A DNA stretch of 64,000 bases, taken from the NCBI RefSeq assembly GCF_910594985.1, contig NZ_CAJVCE010000010.1, forward strand, positions 1 through 64,000. Direction: 5' to 3'. Shown piece after piece: positions 27,966 to 36,555 of this stretch. Position 1 is the first letter of the stretch. Each line of letters begins with the position of its first letter. The notes beneath the pieces were generated by a model that searched no databases, was not told the origin of the DNA, and was given only the letters and a program-made list of their open reading frames with translations. A program made the position numbers and the translations under genes. This DNA is from Paenibacillus allorhizosphaerae. Its GTDB lineage: Bacteria; Bacillota; Bacilli; Paenibacillales; NBRC-103111.

Positions 27966-28430
27966 CTACTCGTAAGCTTCACTTTTCCCATACAGAACCA
28001 AATAGTAAAACCCTTCATTCGTTGATGCCGTACCGCTCCCTCCTATCGCATTCAAAATGCGTGTCAAATTGGGAGCCGGGTACTTCAGCACGAGCTTGAT
28101 CGTCGGGTCCGCGGAATTTCGGAACACTTTTACGCCGGTACTCCCGCTGTAGGACGGATAAGTTGTACCGCCGACTACTACGCCCCCCATGCCGAGTTGA
28201 GCTAGCCGTGAATTGGTTGCCGCCATCACCGACGGGCTTACGTAGCCTATGGCTTCCGCTTCTTTCAGTGCATGGTTCGCCAGCGTATTCAGATGATCCG
28301 CCTTCATGGAGTACACGAAGAACGGGACGATCGCCAAGGAAAGAAACAGCATAACCGGCATAACGTACAAGGTGACAAGAACGTTGGCAATTCCCCGCTC
28401 TTCCCGCAAAAATGCAATGGCGCTATTCAT
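27966..28430 (-). CDS. TadE-like / DUF4320-like pseudopilin
   Basis: A 154-aa protein beginning MNSAIAFLREERGIANVLVTLYVMPVMLFLSLAIVPFF: a basic leader, EERG(I/G) cleavage-type motif and one hydrophobic helix, then a soluble domain. The pattern resembles DUF4320 pseudopilins of Gram-positive tad loci. The frame also opens at a TTG at 28445 that overlaps the previous stop (TTGA); AAGGTG before 28430 favours the later ATG. Confidence 0.68.
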   Translation of the reverse strand: MNSAIAFLREERGIANVLVTLYVMPVMLFLSLAIVPFFVYSMKADHLNTLANHALKEAEAIGYVSPSVMAATNSRLAQLGMGGVVVGGTTYPSYSGSTGVKVFRNSADPTIKLVLKYPAPNLTRILNAIGGSGTASTNEGFYYLVLYGKSEAYE

Positions 28431-28441
28431 CCACTTCACCT

Positions 28442-28603
28442 TCAATTCGTCACATAATCGAACCCGCGTACCGTCCCCGTCAGCGTCGTATGTCCGTCGC
28501 GAACCTGCTTTTTTAAACCGTTCCCTCCGCTTGGGTTAAAAATATAAGTGCATACGCCAAAAATAAGAACAACGGTCAAACAGAGCGTAATCAGTTTACT
28601 CAT
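28442..28603 (-). CDS. 53-aa single-helix peptide of the pilus cluster
   Basis: Starts MSKLITLCLTVVLIFGVC, one N-terminal membrane helix, then a 30-residue polar tail with KKQVRDGHTTLTG. The start motif MSK(L/I)(I/V) resembles that of the 46-aa peptide encoded two genes upstream. It is tightly packed between the 58-aa peptide gene and the pseudopilin gene, overlapping the latter's possible TTG start. Candidate minor subunit; function unknown. Confidence 0.6.
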   Translation of the reverse strand: MSKLITLCLTVVLIFGVCTYIFNPSGGNGLKKQVRDGHTTLTGTVRGFDYVTN

Positions 28604-28614
28604 GTCGCATTCCG

Positions 28615-28791
28615 TTATGGCGCCGACGTTGAAATCGTGCCGTCGGTCTGATTGACGGTTGCGGTCGTTATGCTCGTATTCAGGCTGGTGCCCTTCGTAC
28701 TGATCGCGGGCGCGATTTTGTTAGCGGATAAATAAATGACGACGCCTCCGAGAAATACGGTAAGCAAACAAGCGACGACTAATTTTCCCAT
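28615..28791 (-). CDS. 58-aa single-helix peptide, candidate pilin
   Basis: Begins MGKLVVACLLTVFLGGVVIY, a hydrophobic helix right at the N-terminus, followed by a Ser/Thr-rich tail (STKGTSLNTSITTATVNQT). GAGAGGAAG lies 9 bp upstream of the ATG. No prepilin cleavage motif (G then hydrophobic with E at +5) is present. Size and position downstream of tadC match Flp-type pilin genes. Confidence 0.62.
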   Translation of the reverse strand: MGKLVVACLLTVFLGGVVIYLSANKIAPAISTKGTSLNTSITTATVNQTDGTISTSAP

Positions 28792-28821
28792 TCGAATCGA
28801 CTTCCTCTCTCTGCATAGGTT

Positions 28822-28962
28822 TTATTGAAACGCCTGGTTGATTTGCGTTCGCGTCTGTATCCCTGCCGTAGCGGTCGCGGGCACGATCTGCCTGCCAATC
28901 GCAAACAGCGTCGCTCCCCCGATGAGTACCGTAATGAGCACGGTAATCACGATTTTGGACAT
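28822..28962 (-). CDS. 46-aa single-helix peptide, candidate pilin
   Basis: Begins MSKIVITVLITVLIGGATLF, then AIGRQIVPATATAGIQTRTQ. Good ribosome site (AAAGGGGGGC) before the ATG. The arrangement of hydrophobic helix, G-G kink and small polar tail parallels the 58-aa peptide (both have L(I/G)GG(A/V) in the helix). It lies directly after the tadC-like gene. Candidate major subunit of the appendage, by position and size only. Confidence 0.62.
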   Translation of the reverse strand: MSKIVITVLITVLIGGATLFAIGRQIVPATATAGIQTRTQINQAFQ

Positions 28963-28984
28963 CGATTGCCCCCCTTTCCAAAAA

Positions 28985-29863
28985 TCAAGAGCCTTGAAAG
29001 CTGGATAGCAGTTGGCTTGAAATCGTCACGACCCACGGGTACAAAAACAAAATGACAATGATGCTGAACGGGATCATAATGTAAAAACTGATCCAGATCG
29101 GCGCATTTTCGATTTTGCGGTTAATTTCGGTCGACAGCGTCGCTTCTATGCCGGCGGTTTGCTGTTTCAATACGGTGACGACCGCCTTAGAATCAGCTTG
29201 GCTGATGGCCTCAAGCGCGTTGACCAGCGGAAACACTTCCGATATGCCGACCGCTTCTTTGAATCTCCAAATGGCAGCGCGCTGGTCTTTTCCCCACATG
29301 ACGGTCAATTCCTGCAAATGCGGTTTGAGCAGCTTCAACGTCCGACTGGCGCGAATCAACATTTCCCGTATGTCTGCTTTATCGCTTACACAAACAGAAA
29401 GCCGGTGAGATAGCTTGGCAATTTCCATCATATAGCCGGTTCTCCGGCGAGCCGCCGCAGTCCAGACATAGATCGTAGGAATGTACCATCCAAATGCAAC
29501 CGCCGTTATGGAGCGGATGAACCACATCAAATCCATTCCGCTTACCGGTGTCGTCCATAAACTGAGAAGCAGCAAGCATAACGCCACCCCGAGCCGCAAA
29601 AGCTGAAAATGAGCATAAGCCATTTCCGTAGGAAGTCCGGCTAGCCTTGCCTTTTCGCGGAATGCCCGCTCCTTCGTACCGCTCTTCGCCTCGTTCCGTT
29701 TGTTGTGCAGCCAAGAAATCCGTTCCGCGCTTCGGGCCTGCTCGAGCAGCATAGCAAGCCGGCTTGTCCGTCCATAGCGAAACGTTCCGGCGAGGGATAG
29801 CCACAATATGGCACTCCCGGCGGCAAATACGCAAACAAATAAAACCTTATACAACCACCACAT
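28985..29863 (-). CDS. tadC: TadC-like inner membrane platform protein
   Basis: A 292-aa protein with T2SS-F-type topology: an N-terminal helix (1-28), a cytosolic helical stretch, two central helices (about 90-140), a second cytosolic region and a C-terminal helix (NAPIWISFYIMIPFSIIVILFLYPW). It pairs with the preceding TadB-like gene, as TadB/TadC do in tad loci to form the platform driven by TadA. Confidence 0.75.
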   Translation of the reverse strand: MWWLYKVLFVCVFAAGSAILWLSLAGTFRYGRTSRLAMLLEQARSAERISWLHNKRNEAKSGTKERAFREKARLAGLPTEMAYAHFQLLRLGVALCLLLLSLWTTPVSGMDLMWFIRSITAVAFGWYIPTIYVWTAAARRRTGYMMEIAKLSHRLSVCVSDKADIREMLIRASRTLKLLKPHLQELTVMWGKDQRAAIWRFKEAVGISEVFPLVNALEAISQADSKAVVTVLKQQTAGIEATLSTEINRKIENAPIWISFYIMIPFSIIVILFLYPWVVTISSQLLSSFQGS

Positions 29864-29890
29864 CCTTTATTCCGTCCCTTCCGGTTCACC

Positions 29891-30886
29891 CTAAAACGCG
29901 CGCTGTCCCGATCGGATCACAAGCAGCATTGAAATAAACATAATCATAAAGGAGAGCAATAGCAGCATTTTGCCTGAAGGATCGACGAAATAATGGTGAT
30001 AATTGGCCCCGTCCGCGTAAATGTTGAAACCGACGACAAAGAAAGAGAAAGCAACCATAAAGCAAGTACCGATCCGGTATACCGTAATCATGGCGAGCCG
30101 GTTTTCCTCCTGTCTTTTGGCCGTTTGCATTTTGCCGACGAGGTGATGAAGCGATTCCGTCAAATCCGTGCCGTAATGCGCACCGATAAGCAAAAGGTCG
30201 GCCAAATCGTCAGCCCATTCATTTTGGATACGGCGGGCAAAATCGTATAACGCTTCATCCACGGATTGCATGTGCAGTGCAAGTTCCAGTCTTCTCCACT
30301 CGCTGCGCACTTCATCCGGCATGGTCGGAGAAGACTTAACGATCATGTCGGCGAGTGTCAGATTCGGACGGTAATGGCCGATCACATTTTGCACCAGCAT
30401 AATCATCCGGTAGGCGATTCGATGCCGCTTGCGTTGTACGCGAAAGCGAACGTAAAAGTAAGGCATCGCCCCGAGCAATAGCGCGATTGCGCCGTTTAAT
30501 GCCCATACGTGCGTAACAGCGTCCCGATCGGCCCCGGTGGCAAAACGCTGCTGCAACATTTGTACGGCGGCATCTGCGCCGAAAAAACCGACGAGCGCCA
30601 AAACGAGCATGCATGCCAAAATCAGCTCCACGCCAAACCGAATTTCGGCAACTTCCAGTTCATCGGCAAAATGACGCAATGCCTGAATTCGGGAAAGTAT
30701 CGGCTTACGCCGGCCGCCCGCATAATGATTCAGCAGCCGCAGCCTGATCCGTTTGGTAAGCCAGTGATTCGTCTTTCGAATCAGCAGCAGAACAACCATC
30801 AATGACCCGACAGTCCAAAGCGCGAGCAGCAGACCTTTGATGCTCCACTGGACGATGGCGATAGAATATATTCCCACCGCTACCAT
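29891..30886 (-). CDS. tadB: TadB-like inner membrane platform protein
   Basis: A 331-aa protein with two N-terminal helix regions, a cytosolic domain (residues 160-270) containing LADMIVKSSPTMPDEVRSEWRRLELALHMQSVDEAL and two C-terminal helices. The T2SS-F-like core ADDLADLLLIGAHYGTDLTESLHHL is clear. The ATG overlaps the TadA stop (ATGGTAG on the minus strand), implying coupled translation. Confidence 0.78.
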   Translation of the reverse strand: MVAVGIYSIAIVQWSIKGLLLALWTVGSLMVVLLLIRKTNHWLTKRIRLRLLNHYAGGRRKPILSRIQALRHFADELEVAEIRFGVELILACMLVLALVGFFGADAAVQMLQQRFATGADRDAVTHVWALNGAIALLLGAMPYFYVRFRVQRKRHRIAYRMIMLVQNVIGHYRPNLTLADMIVKSSPTMPDEVRSEWRRLELALHMQSVDEALYDFARRIQNEWADDLADLLLIGAHYGTDLTESLHHLVGKMQTAKRQEENRLAMITVYRIGTCFMVAFSFFVVGFNIYADGANYHHYFVDPSGKMLLLLSFMIMFISMLLVIRSGQRAF

Positions 30887-32301
30887 ACCCCCAATGCGCG
30901 AAACGGCTCGGGGCTTGCACCGTTTGCCGTTAAATGATCTTTGAGGGGCCTGCTAAGCTTATGACCGGTAAACTGCCAGCGCTGCGCTCCAAAATCCCAT
31001 TCCACGAGAGGGCTGATCCGCACTTCTTGCTGCCCATCGACAAACAATTCCGTAATTTCCGTCACGACGCGGTATGCCCGTCCTCCGATCTTGACCAGAC
31101 GCAAAAATACAAGCAAATTAAAAGCCCTAGCTACGCGGCGCATCGTGTCGGACGAATCGTGCTGACGCCCGTCCTGCTTGATCATATCGACTACGTCGCT
31201 AATAAACGAATCGCGATATTTCGTATGCATCGTCCCCATCATGTCGTGCCCACGCAGCGCACCCTGCACCATCTGTGAAACTTCCGCGCCCTTCGCTTCG
31301 CCGACGATTACCCAATGAGGACTCATGACTAGCAGCGGTTTAAACGATTCCTCAATCGTGAGTCCAAGCTCCTCTACTTCCCGCACCGCCAAAATGTTCC
31401 GGCTGCCTCGGAGCCGTTCCCGAAGCGCCACCTCAAATTCCTTCTCCAGTGTACGAATCCGCTCGTTCTCGGGGATCTCCTGCGCAAGCGCAAACAGGAA
31501 GGTCGTCTTGCCGGTCGCTGTCCCGCCGCCGATCAGAAAGCTGGCATGGTACGTTACAAAAAGCCGGAGCAGCCGTGCCATCGGCTCGTTTATCGTCCGC
31601 ATGCTCGCAAGCAAATCAAGAGTGACATCGCGAACGATAAAATTGCGGATATGAATGCTCGGAAGATCCGAATATGGAGGCCGGGTCATCACCAGACGGG
31701 AGCGGTTCCACAAATACGACTGGATGAACGGCTGCCGTTCGTTGATCGGCTTTTTCCCGCATAAGGACAGTCTGTCCTGGAGCAGAAGCACATCGCTCAG
31801 CGAAGCGAATTTGCGAGGGTGCATTGTCATTTCTCCGCCCCTCAGCAAAAAGATATCGCAGCCGATCACTTGCACTTCTTCCACATCCGGGAGCCGGTAC
31901 AAATCTTCGATTAAACCGGCCCCGCACGTATCTGCAAAAACGCATTCCGTTGGGCGGAGCGGCTGCACGAGCGTTACCGGGTCAATGTCGATTCGGTATT
32001 CGAGCAGCAGCGTATCAATGACCGCCTTCATGCGCACTTGCGCCAGAGGTTCTCCGAGGCCCGCCTGTAAAATGTCTCTGTATAAATGCTGGTCTTTCTT
32101 GGAACGCTCCGTCAGATGTTCATAAATGATTTTGACCGCTTCGGATAACGGCATACGCTTCGTTCTGACCGCGACAACCGTCTGTTCCCGCTCGAACCGC
32201 TGCTGCGCTTGCAACAAGTCTTTCAAATACTGCCCTGCGTCGAACCGGACTCTGGGACGCATGCGCGGTGTGTTCGTCTCGCTAGGCGGCATCCCCTTCA
32301 C
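30880..32301 (-). CDS. tadA: TadA/CpaF-family secretion ATPase
   Basis: A 473-aa hexameric traffic ATPase. Walker A is GGGTATGKTTF (residues 258-268), the Asp-box region is IRTLEKEFEVALRE, Walker B is PHWVIVGEAKGAEV, and the His-box is GHDMMGTMHTKYRDS. It would power pilus assembly or secretion across the membrane. Compared with typical CpaF, the Walker A has T-A-T rather than G-S-G. Start taken as the GTG at 32301, 8 bp after AGGAGGGGAG; an earlier TTG lies inside that ribosome site. Confidence 0.9.
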   Translation of the reverse strand: MKGMPPSETNTPRMRPRVRFDAGQYLKDLLQAQQRFEREQTVVAVRTKRMPLSEAVKIIYEHLTERSKKDQHLYRDILQAGLGEPLAQVRMKAVIDTLLLEYRIDIDPVTLVQPLRPTECVFADTCGAGLIEDLYRLPDVEEVQVIGCDIFLLRGGEMTMHPRKFASLSDVLLLQDRLSLCGKKPINERQPFIQSYLWNRSRLVMTRPPYSDLPSIHIRNFIVRDVTLDLLASMRTINEPMARLLRLFVTYHASFLIGGGTATGKTTFLFALAQEIPENERIRTLEKEFEVALRERLRGSRNILAVREVEELGLTIEESFKPLLVMSPHWVIVGEAKGAEVSQMVQGALRGHDMMGTMHTKYRDSFISDVVDMIKQDGRQHDSSDTMRRVARAFNLLVFLRLVKIGGRAYRVVTEITELFVDGQQEVRISPLVEWDFGAQRWQFTGHKLSRPLKDHLTANGASPEPFRALGVW

Positions 32302-32317
32302 TTGAAATTCTCCCCTC

Positions 32318-33561
32318 CTATGCAAACAAACCGGTCAAACGTGATAACCAGCCGCTTTTCCGCTGCAGCCCTGCCATTTCGCCGGCCTCCATCGTACGAT
32401 CGCCCGCAACACCTACCGCAAGCTGCCCGATTGCCTCCACGAAAGCGGTCGCCTGATCTTGAAAATATAGCGGCACGCCTTCGTGGACGGAACGAAATCC
32501 GAGTCCTCCTTCTACATTGGGAATCGCCGCCAGAAGCGGCATGCGGAGTTGTTCGGCAATCCGCTCCGGCTTCTCTCCGGCAATCGTCCGATTCAGGATC
32601 AAGGAAATATCCGAAGGGGACAAACCGCAATATTTCCAGTAGCATTCGTACCATTCGCCCCAGCTTGTTTTGTAGGAGGCATAGTTGTTTTGACAGACGA
32701 GCCACCGCTGATCCGCCCCCCGAACGGTGCATATGGTTGCCGCGTTATCCGGGTAAGCATTCAAATCGATAATCGTAATGTCAAAAGCTTGCCGGGATAC
32801 GTCCAGCAAATGCGTAATCATCTCCGGCGTCATATCGGGAGCCGTATCACGCCTCGGTGAACCGGACATAATGTGAAGCCGGGGCATATTCCGGTAAGTC
32901 GTGCAGGCGGCGGCCAGCTCTTCCGGATGGAGCGAATGCGTCTGCAGTTTCGAACGGAGCCGAAAATGATTCGGGCCGGCACCGGCAAGATTGAGACTGG
33001 AACGAATTTCCGGGTTGCGCAAATTGGCGTCGATCAGTCCCACCTTCAGCTTGCTGCCTGCAGCCAGTGCAATCGCCGTATTGATCGCTACCGTCGTAGC
33101 CCCATCCTTGCTCGCAGCCGCCCATACGGCAATGACTTGACCCCCGCCCCGCTCGATCTCCACTGCATCACGGAAGTTTTCTCCTTGCGCATCCGCTGCA
33201 AACGCAAGCCATTGCGCAAACACTTCTTCCGAAGTTTGTCCGGCATCGATAACGGCGAAGCCGTAATAAGCGGCCTGACGTACAATAAATTCCAGCAAAA
33301 ACGAATCGTACACGGCATCATCCAATGCCAAAATGATCCGGGCGGAGGGCTGTTTCTGTGCAGCGCATGAAGCCAATCCCAAGGGTAAATATCATGAAAC
33401 ATCCCGGTATGCACCGCAATCATATCGAAATGGTTATCGATCGCTTGAAAAAATTGTTCCTGCGTCTTTACCGAAGCCATGTGGTTCCCGACTAGACGCA
33501 GCGGCTGCAAAGCCTCCATAGCGGCGGCATCCAAATCTCTCATCGCGAATAACATATTCAT
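32318..33561 (-). pseudogene. tadZ: CpaE/TadZ-like ATPase, apparently frameshifted
   Basis: Two overlapping frames read as one protein. The first (from ATG 33561, good GGAGG) gives about 65 residues of an N-terminal receiver-like domain ending ...YPWDWLHALHRNS. The second, one base back, continues SARIILALDDAVYDSFLLEF...FAVIDAGQTSEEVF, then a MinD/CpaE-type P-loop (AAASKDGATTVAIN), FDITIIDLNAYP and SLILNRTIAGEKPERIAEQL. The second frame has a TGA just upstream and only a TTG without ribosome site, so it cannot start well alone. The switch needs a -1 shift near 33330-33380. It may be a real mutation, programmed shift or sequence error. CpaE positions the pilus machine. Confidence 0.72.
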
Positions 33562-33565
33562 CGTT

Positions 33566-34456
33566 TCATTTGACCTCCGTCACTTTTGCTTCCGGAGCAG
33601 CGGACCATCCGGGAAGTTCCTGACCGCTCACCTCGCTTCGTTTGAGCTCGCCCCGCAAAGACACGGCATTCGGCGCTTTGGTAAAAGCGTCCGCTGCTTT
33701 TAGCTCGCGAAACAAGCCCGTAACCTTTGCCTTCGTTTTGTTCACTGCCGTAAGATCGGGGAGGGCGAGCTTAATCGTTCCGCCGATGCTTCCAAGGACG
33801 TAAGCGTCGTAGATTTCGTCGTTCATGATATAGGTATTGAGTTCCGGCTTGCCGATCGGTTTGGACCTGGCGTTTTGCAGCTGCGTCCGATTCGATTGAA
33901 CGATCGTTTCCAGCGTTGCCGTATCGGAAACTTCCGCGCCTTCCGCTATTTTAACCGCGCTAACGGTCAGCCCTTCGATGATTTTCACCGCGCCCACGCT
34001 CCACAGCGTGCCATCTTTCGTTTGAATCGGTTTTGGCGCTGCGAATTCGACCCATACGTCCACACGGTCCCCTCGCCGAACCATATTGTTGACATTGGCT
34101 ACGGCATCGGTTTTGAAGCTGAAATACCGCTCGCCCTCGAGTGGAACCGATGGCCCGTCGGATAATTTCCACTCTGCAATTTCTTCGTTATCCGCAATCG
34201 GCGCGACGACCGTTTTTCCCAAAACCGCCTTCGGATCCGTAATTGCTTCCGGATGATGCGCTGCCGTCGCGATAACGGCTTTCCTCAACATCGATGCTTC
34301 GATAACTTCTCCGCTCTGCAGCATGCGCGCGGGCATGACGGTTTCCATCACGTTCATTTTCCATTCCGCCCGCTTCATGAACAGGACAAAGCCGTACACC
34401 GAGCCAGCCATCAGCAGGCAGCCGGTCAGACCGAAAATCCATGTCCTGTACCGCAT
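33566..34456 (-). CDS. cpaB: CpaB/RcpC-like protein with SAF domain
   Basis: A 296-aa protein with an N-terminal membrane anchor (about residues 7-28) and an extracytoplasmic SAF-like domain (METVMPARMLQSGEVIEASMLRKAVI...LGKTVVAPIADNEEI) followed by a beta region (VNNMVRRGDRVDVWVEF). In Gram-negative tad systems CpaB associates with the secretin. In this single-membrane organism it probably links the platform to the wall. It overlaps the start context of the CpaE-like gene (5-bp gap). Confidence 0.82.
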   Translation of the reverse strand: MRYRTWIFGLTGCLLMAGSVYGFVLFMKRAEWKMNVMETVMPARMLQSGEVIEASMLRKAVIATAAHHPEAITDPKAVLGKTVVAPIADNEEIAEWKLSDGPSVPLEGERYFSFKTDAVANVNNMVRRGDRVDVWVEFAAPKPIQTKDGTLWSVGAVKIIEGLTVSAVKIAEGAEVSDTATLETIVQSNRTQLQNARSKPIGKPELNTYIMNDEIYDAYVLGSIGGTIKLALPDLTAVNKTKAKVTGLFRELKAADAFTKAPNAVSLRGELKRSEVSGQELPGWSAAPEAKVTEVK

Positions 34457-34735
34457 TCGTTCCTCCTTTCCGCCATCGAACGGTAAAGCGGCAAGCTTCC
34501 CGCTACAGCCTGTCTATCCCTGTACTCTTGGCCGACCTCATTGCTAACCATGTTTACATAAGCGTCACGGGCTTACCTTCTTCTACATCTTCCTCCATCT
34601 TCCGATATGTCTTATGCCCAGCTGTTTCGCATCGGAAATTGGAGTTCTTTTAGCCAGTTTCTCCATTTTTTTCTCCATTTGGCGCGAATCAACCCGAACC
34701 TCTCCCTTCTGACCTATATGTCAATCATTTAATAA
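34457..34735. other. gap between kinase and cpaB
   Basis: About 280 bp with no ORF, repeat or terminator that I can recognise. It is AT-richer than its surroundings, and may hold a separate promoter for the cpaB-onward genes. Confidence 0.4.
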
Positions 34736-36457
34736 CTATTGAAAAATGTTGCGCAGCTTCGTCGCCAAACCCGGCCGTTCCGATCGTTGCTTCTTCGGAA
34801 ACGAAACGGCATTGTCGCGCAGCCAAGTCTTAAGCCATGGCTGCATCGCCTGGCGCAGTGACTGCCGGACGGCCGGCACGTCGTGCGGCAGCCGGCCGAT
34901 CCATCCGGCTTCGGCGATGGACACGGCATCGACAGCCGGCAGCGTGCAAGCCGGCGGCTGCGGCAGCAGCTGCAGCCACACCGCCGCCTGCGCTGAACGC
35001 GGGCGCTTGTTGGCGAAGCAGTGGAGCCGGCGGCCTGGCGTACGGCTCCACTCGCCAAGCTGCTGCAGCCGGTGCCGCGTCGCGGCCAGCTCCAGCTTGT
35101 GCAGCTGCGGATCGACGGCGTAGACGATGTCGGTCGCCGCCTCCAGCAGCCCCGTTACCGCGGGATGCTCCCAAGCTGCGCCAATATCGGCGATCAGCAC
35201 CGGGCGGCGTATGGCATGCAGCTGCTTGAACCAGTAGGCGGAATCGTATGCCGCCGTCTCGCCGGATGCTTGCTGCTGCGGTGCGGCCTCTTCCGCAGGC
35301 ATCCAGAGCGTGTGGCCTTCGATCCACGCGCGTTCGTCGTGGCGTTGGCCGCCGTTGTCCGGCACAGCAGCGGAAGCGTTGTAGCACCGGTAGCCCGGCG
35401 GTGCGTTCTTGGCAGCGAACAGCAGGGCGGCAAGTTCCGCCCCCGCTGTCGGCGGCTCGATCACGGCATGCGGCACGCCGTGATCGTGCAGCAGCCGCGC
35501 GAGCGCCAGCGCGGCGAAGGTGGCCCCGGCGCCCGGATACAGGGCGCCGACGGCCACGAGGAGCGGCGGTGTCCACGCCGCTCCCGGCGCCGCCGCCTGC
35601 GGCGGCTGCCGCGAGCCGAGCCAGCGCCGCAGCGCCTCGCCCGCCTCGCGGGCGCTGGCGTAGCGCTCGCCGGGGCTTGCGCGCAGCAGCCGAAGCACCA
35701 GCGGCGCGAGCCCTTCGGGCAGCGCAGCCGCCTCGCGCGGCTGCTGACCGGCGGCGGTATAGTACGCGCCGCCGGTCAGCAGAAAATACATCAGCGCCCC
35801 GAGCCCATACAGATCGGTGCGCGGATCGCTCTGCCGGCCGTCGTACTGCTCCGGCGCGGCGAACCCCACCGTCCCCAGCGCGACGGTGTCGGCGTCGCGG
35901 CCCGCCTTATACCGGCGGGCCGTTCCGAAATCGATCAACCGCACATGCCCGCTTGGATCCAACATCAGATTGGACGGCTTCAAGTCGCGGTGAACGATCG
36001 GCTCCGGTTGTAACGTGTGCAAGTAATCGAGCAGCTCGCACAGCTGCAGCGCCACCTTTGCCACCTGTTCCGCGGCCATCCGCCTTCCTTCCCGCTCAAA
36101 CCGCTTAAGCAGCGTCTCCCCTTCGATATAATCCATTACAAGATACAAGTAGCCTTCCGCGTTGACAGGAAACACATCGACGATGTCGGGAAGGTTCGGA
36201 TGGCTAAGCCGGCTCATCGTATCCGCTTCAGCAAGCAGCATCCGTCTCCGCAGGGCTGCTTCTTCCCCATTCCGTTCCGAACGATCGTCCCCCGCATACA
36301 TTTCTTTAACCGCCCAACGCTTGCCCTCCAGCTTCATATCCTCCGCAAGCAGCACGCGGCTCATTCCGCCGCTGCCGATAACGGATACGATCCGATAACG
36401 GCCCGCAAGCACTTCGCCATTCCCCAGTCCGCCCCCCGAAACATTCCGATTCGACAT
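34736..36457 (-). CDS. Ser/Thr protein kinase fused to a MinD/CpaE-like ATPase region
   Basis: A 573-aa protein. Residues 20-285 are a Hanks-type kinase: IGSGGMSRV glycine loop (27-35), K51, HRDLKPSN (156-163) with catalytic D158, DFGTA (176-180) and APEQYDG. There is no transmembrane helix and no PASTA repeats, unlike PrkC. After a Pro/Ala linker, residues 300-573 carry GALYPGAGATFAALALARLL, a deviant P-loop like that of CpaE/MinD ATPases, then PVLIADIGAAWEHPAV. This part is very GC- and Ala-rich. The kinase lies at the head of the tad-like cluster. Inferred role: phosphorylation-based control of pilus assembly. Start at 36457 with AGGAGG 6 bp away. Confidence 0.85.
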   Translation of the reverse strand: MSNRNVSGGGLGNGEVLAGRYRIVSVIGSGGMSRVLLAEDMKLEGKRWAVKEMYAGDDRSERNGEEAALRRRMLLAEADTMSRLSHPNLPDIVDVFPVNAEGYLYLVMDYIEGETLLKRFEREGRRMAAEQVAKVALQLCELLDYLHTLQPEPIVHRDLKPSNLMLDPSGHVRLIDFGTARRYKAGRDADTVALGTVGFAAPEQYDGRQSDPRTDLYGLGALMYFLLTGGAYYTAAGQQPREAAALPEGLAPLVLRLLRASPGERYASAREAGEALRRWLGSRQPPQAAAPGAAWTPPLLVAVGALYPGAGATFAALALARLLHDHGVPHAVIEPPTAGAELAALLFAAKNAPPGYRCYNASAAVPDNGGQRHDERAWIEGHTLWMPAEEAAPQQQASGETAAYDSAYWFKQLHAIRRPVLIADIGAAWEHPAVTGLLEAATDIVYAVDPQLHKLELAATRHRLQQLGEWSRTPGRRLHCFANKRPRSAQAAVWLQLLPQPPACTLPAVDAVSIAEAGWIGRLPHDVPAVRQSLRQAMQPWLKTWLRDNAVSFPKKQRSERPGLATKLRNIFQ

Positions 36458-36479
36458 CGTCCCCCTCCTCATGACAATG

Positions 36480-36517
36480 TTGCAACTGTTAGATCGGTTC
36501 ATAATCTCAGTTGACAA
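36480..36517. repeat. palindromic element upstream of the kinase
   Basis: TTGCAACTG and CAGTTGACAA flank a 19-base centre. The arms match those in the 16S leader (221-262) and resemble the gatB-leader repeats. It ends about 10 bp before the kinase ribosome site, the same relation as at gatB. Confidence 0.65.
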
Positions 36518-36555
36518 CTTATGTTTTGGTCCATTCTTGTTTCGAGTCGAAACGA

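Noticed and set aside
34837..36108. Several long frames opposite or overlapping the kinase gene
   Set aside because: Caused by very GC-rich DNA; Arg/Ala/Pro-rich low-complexity translations.
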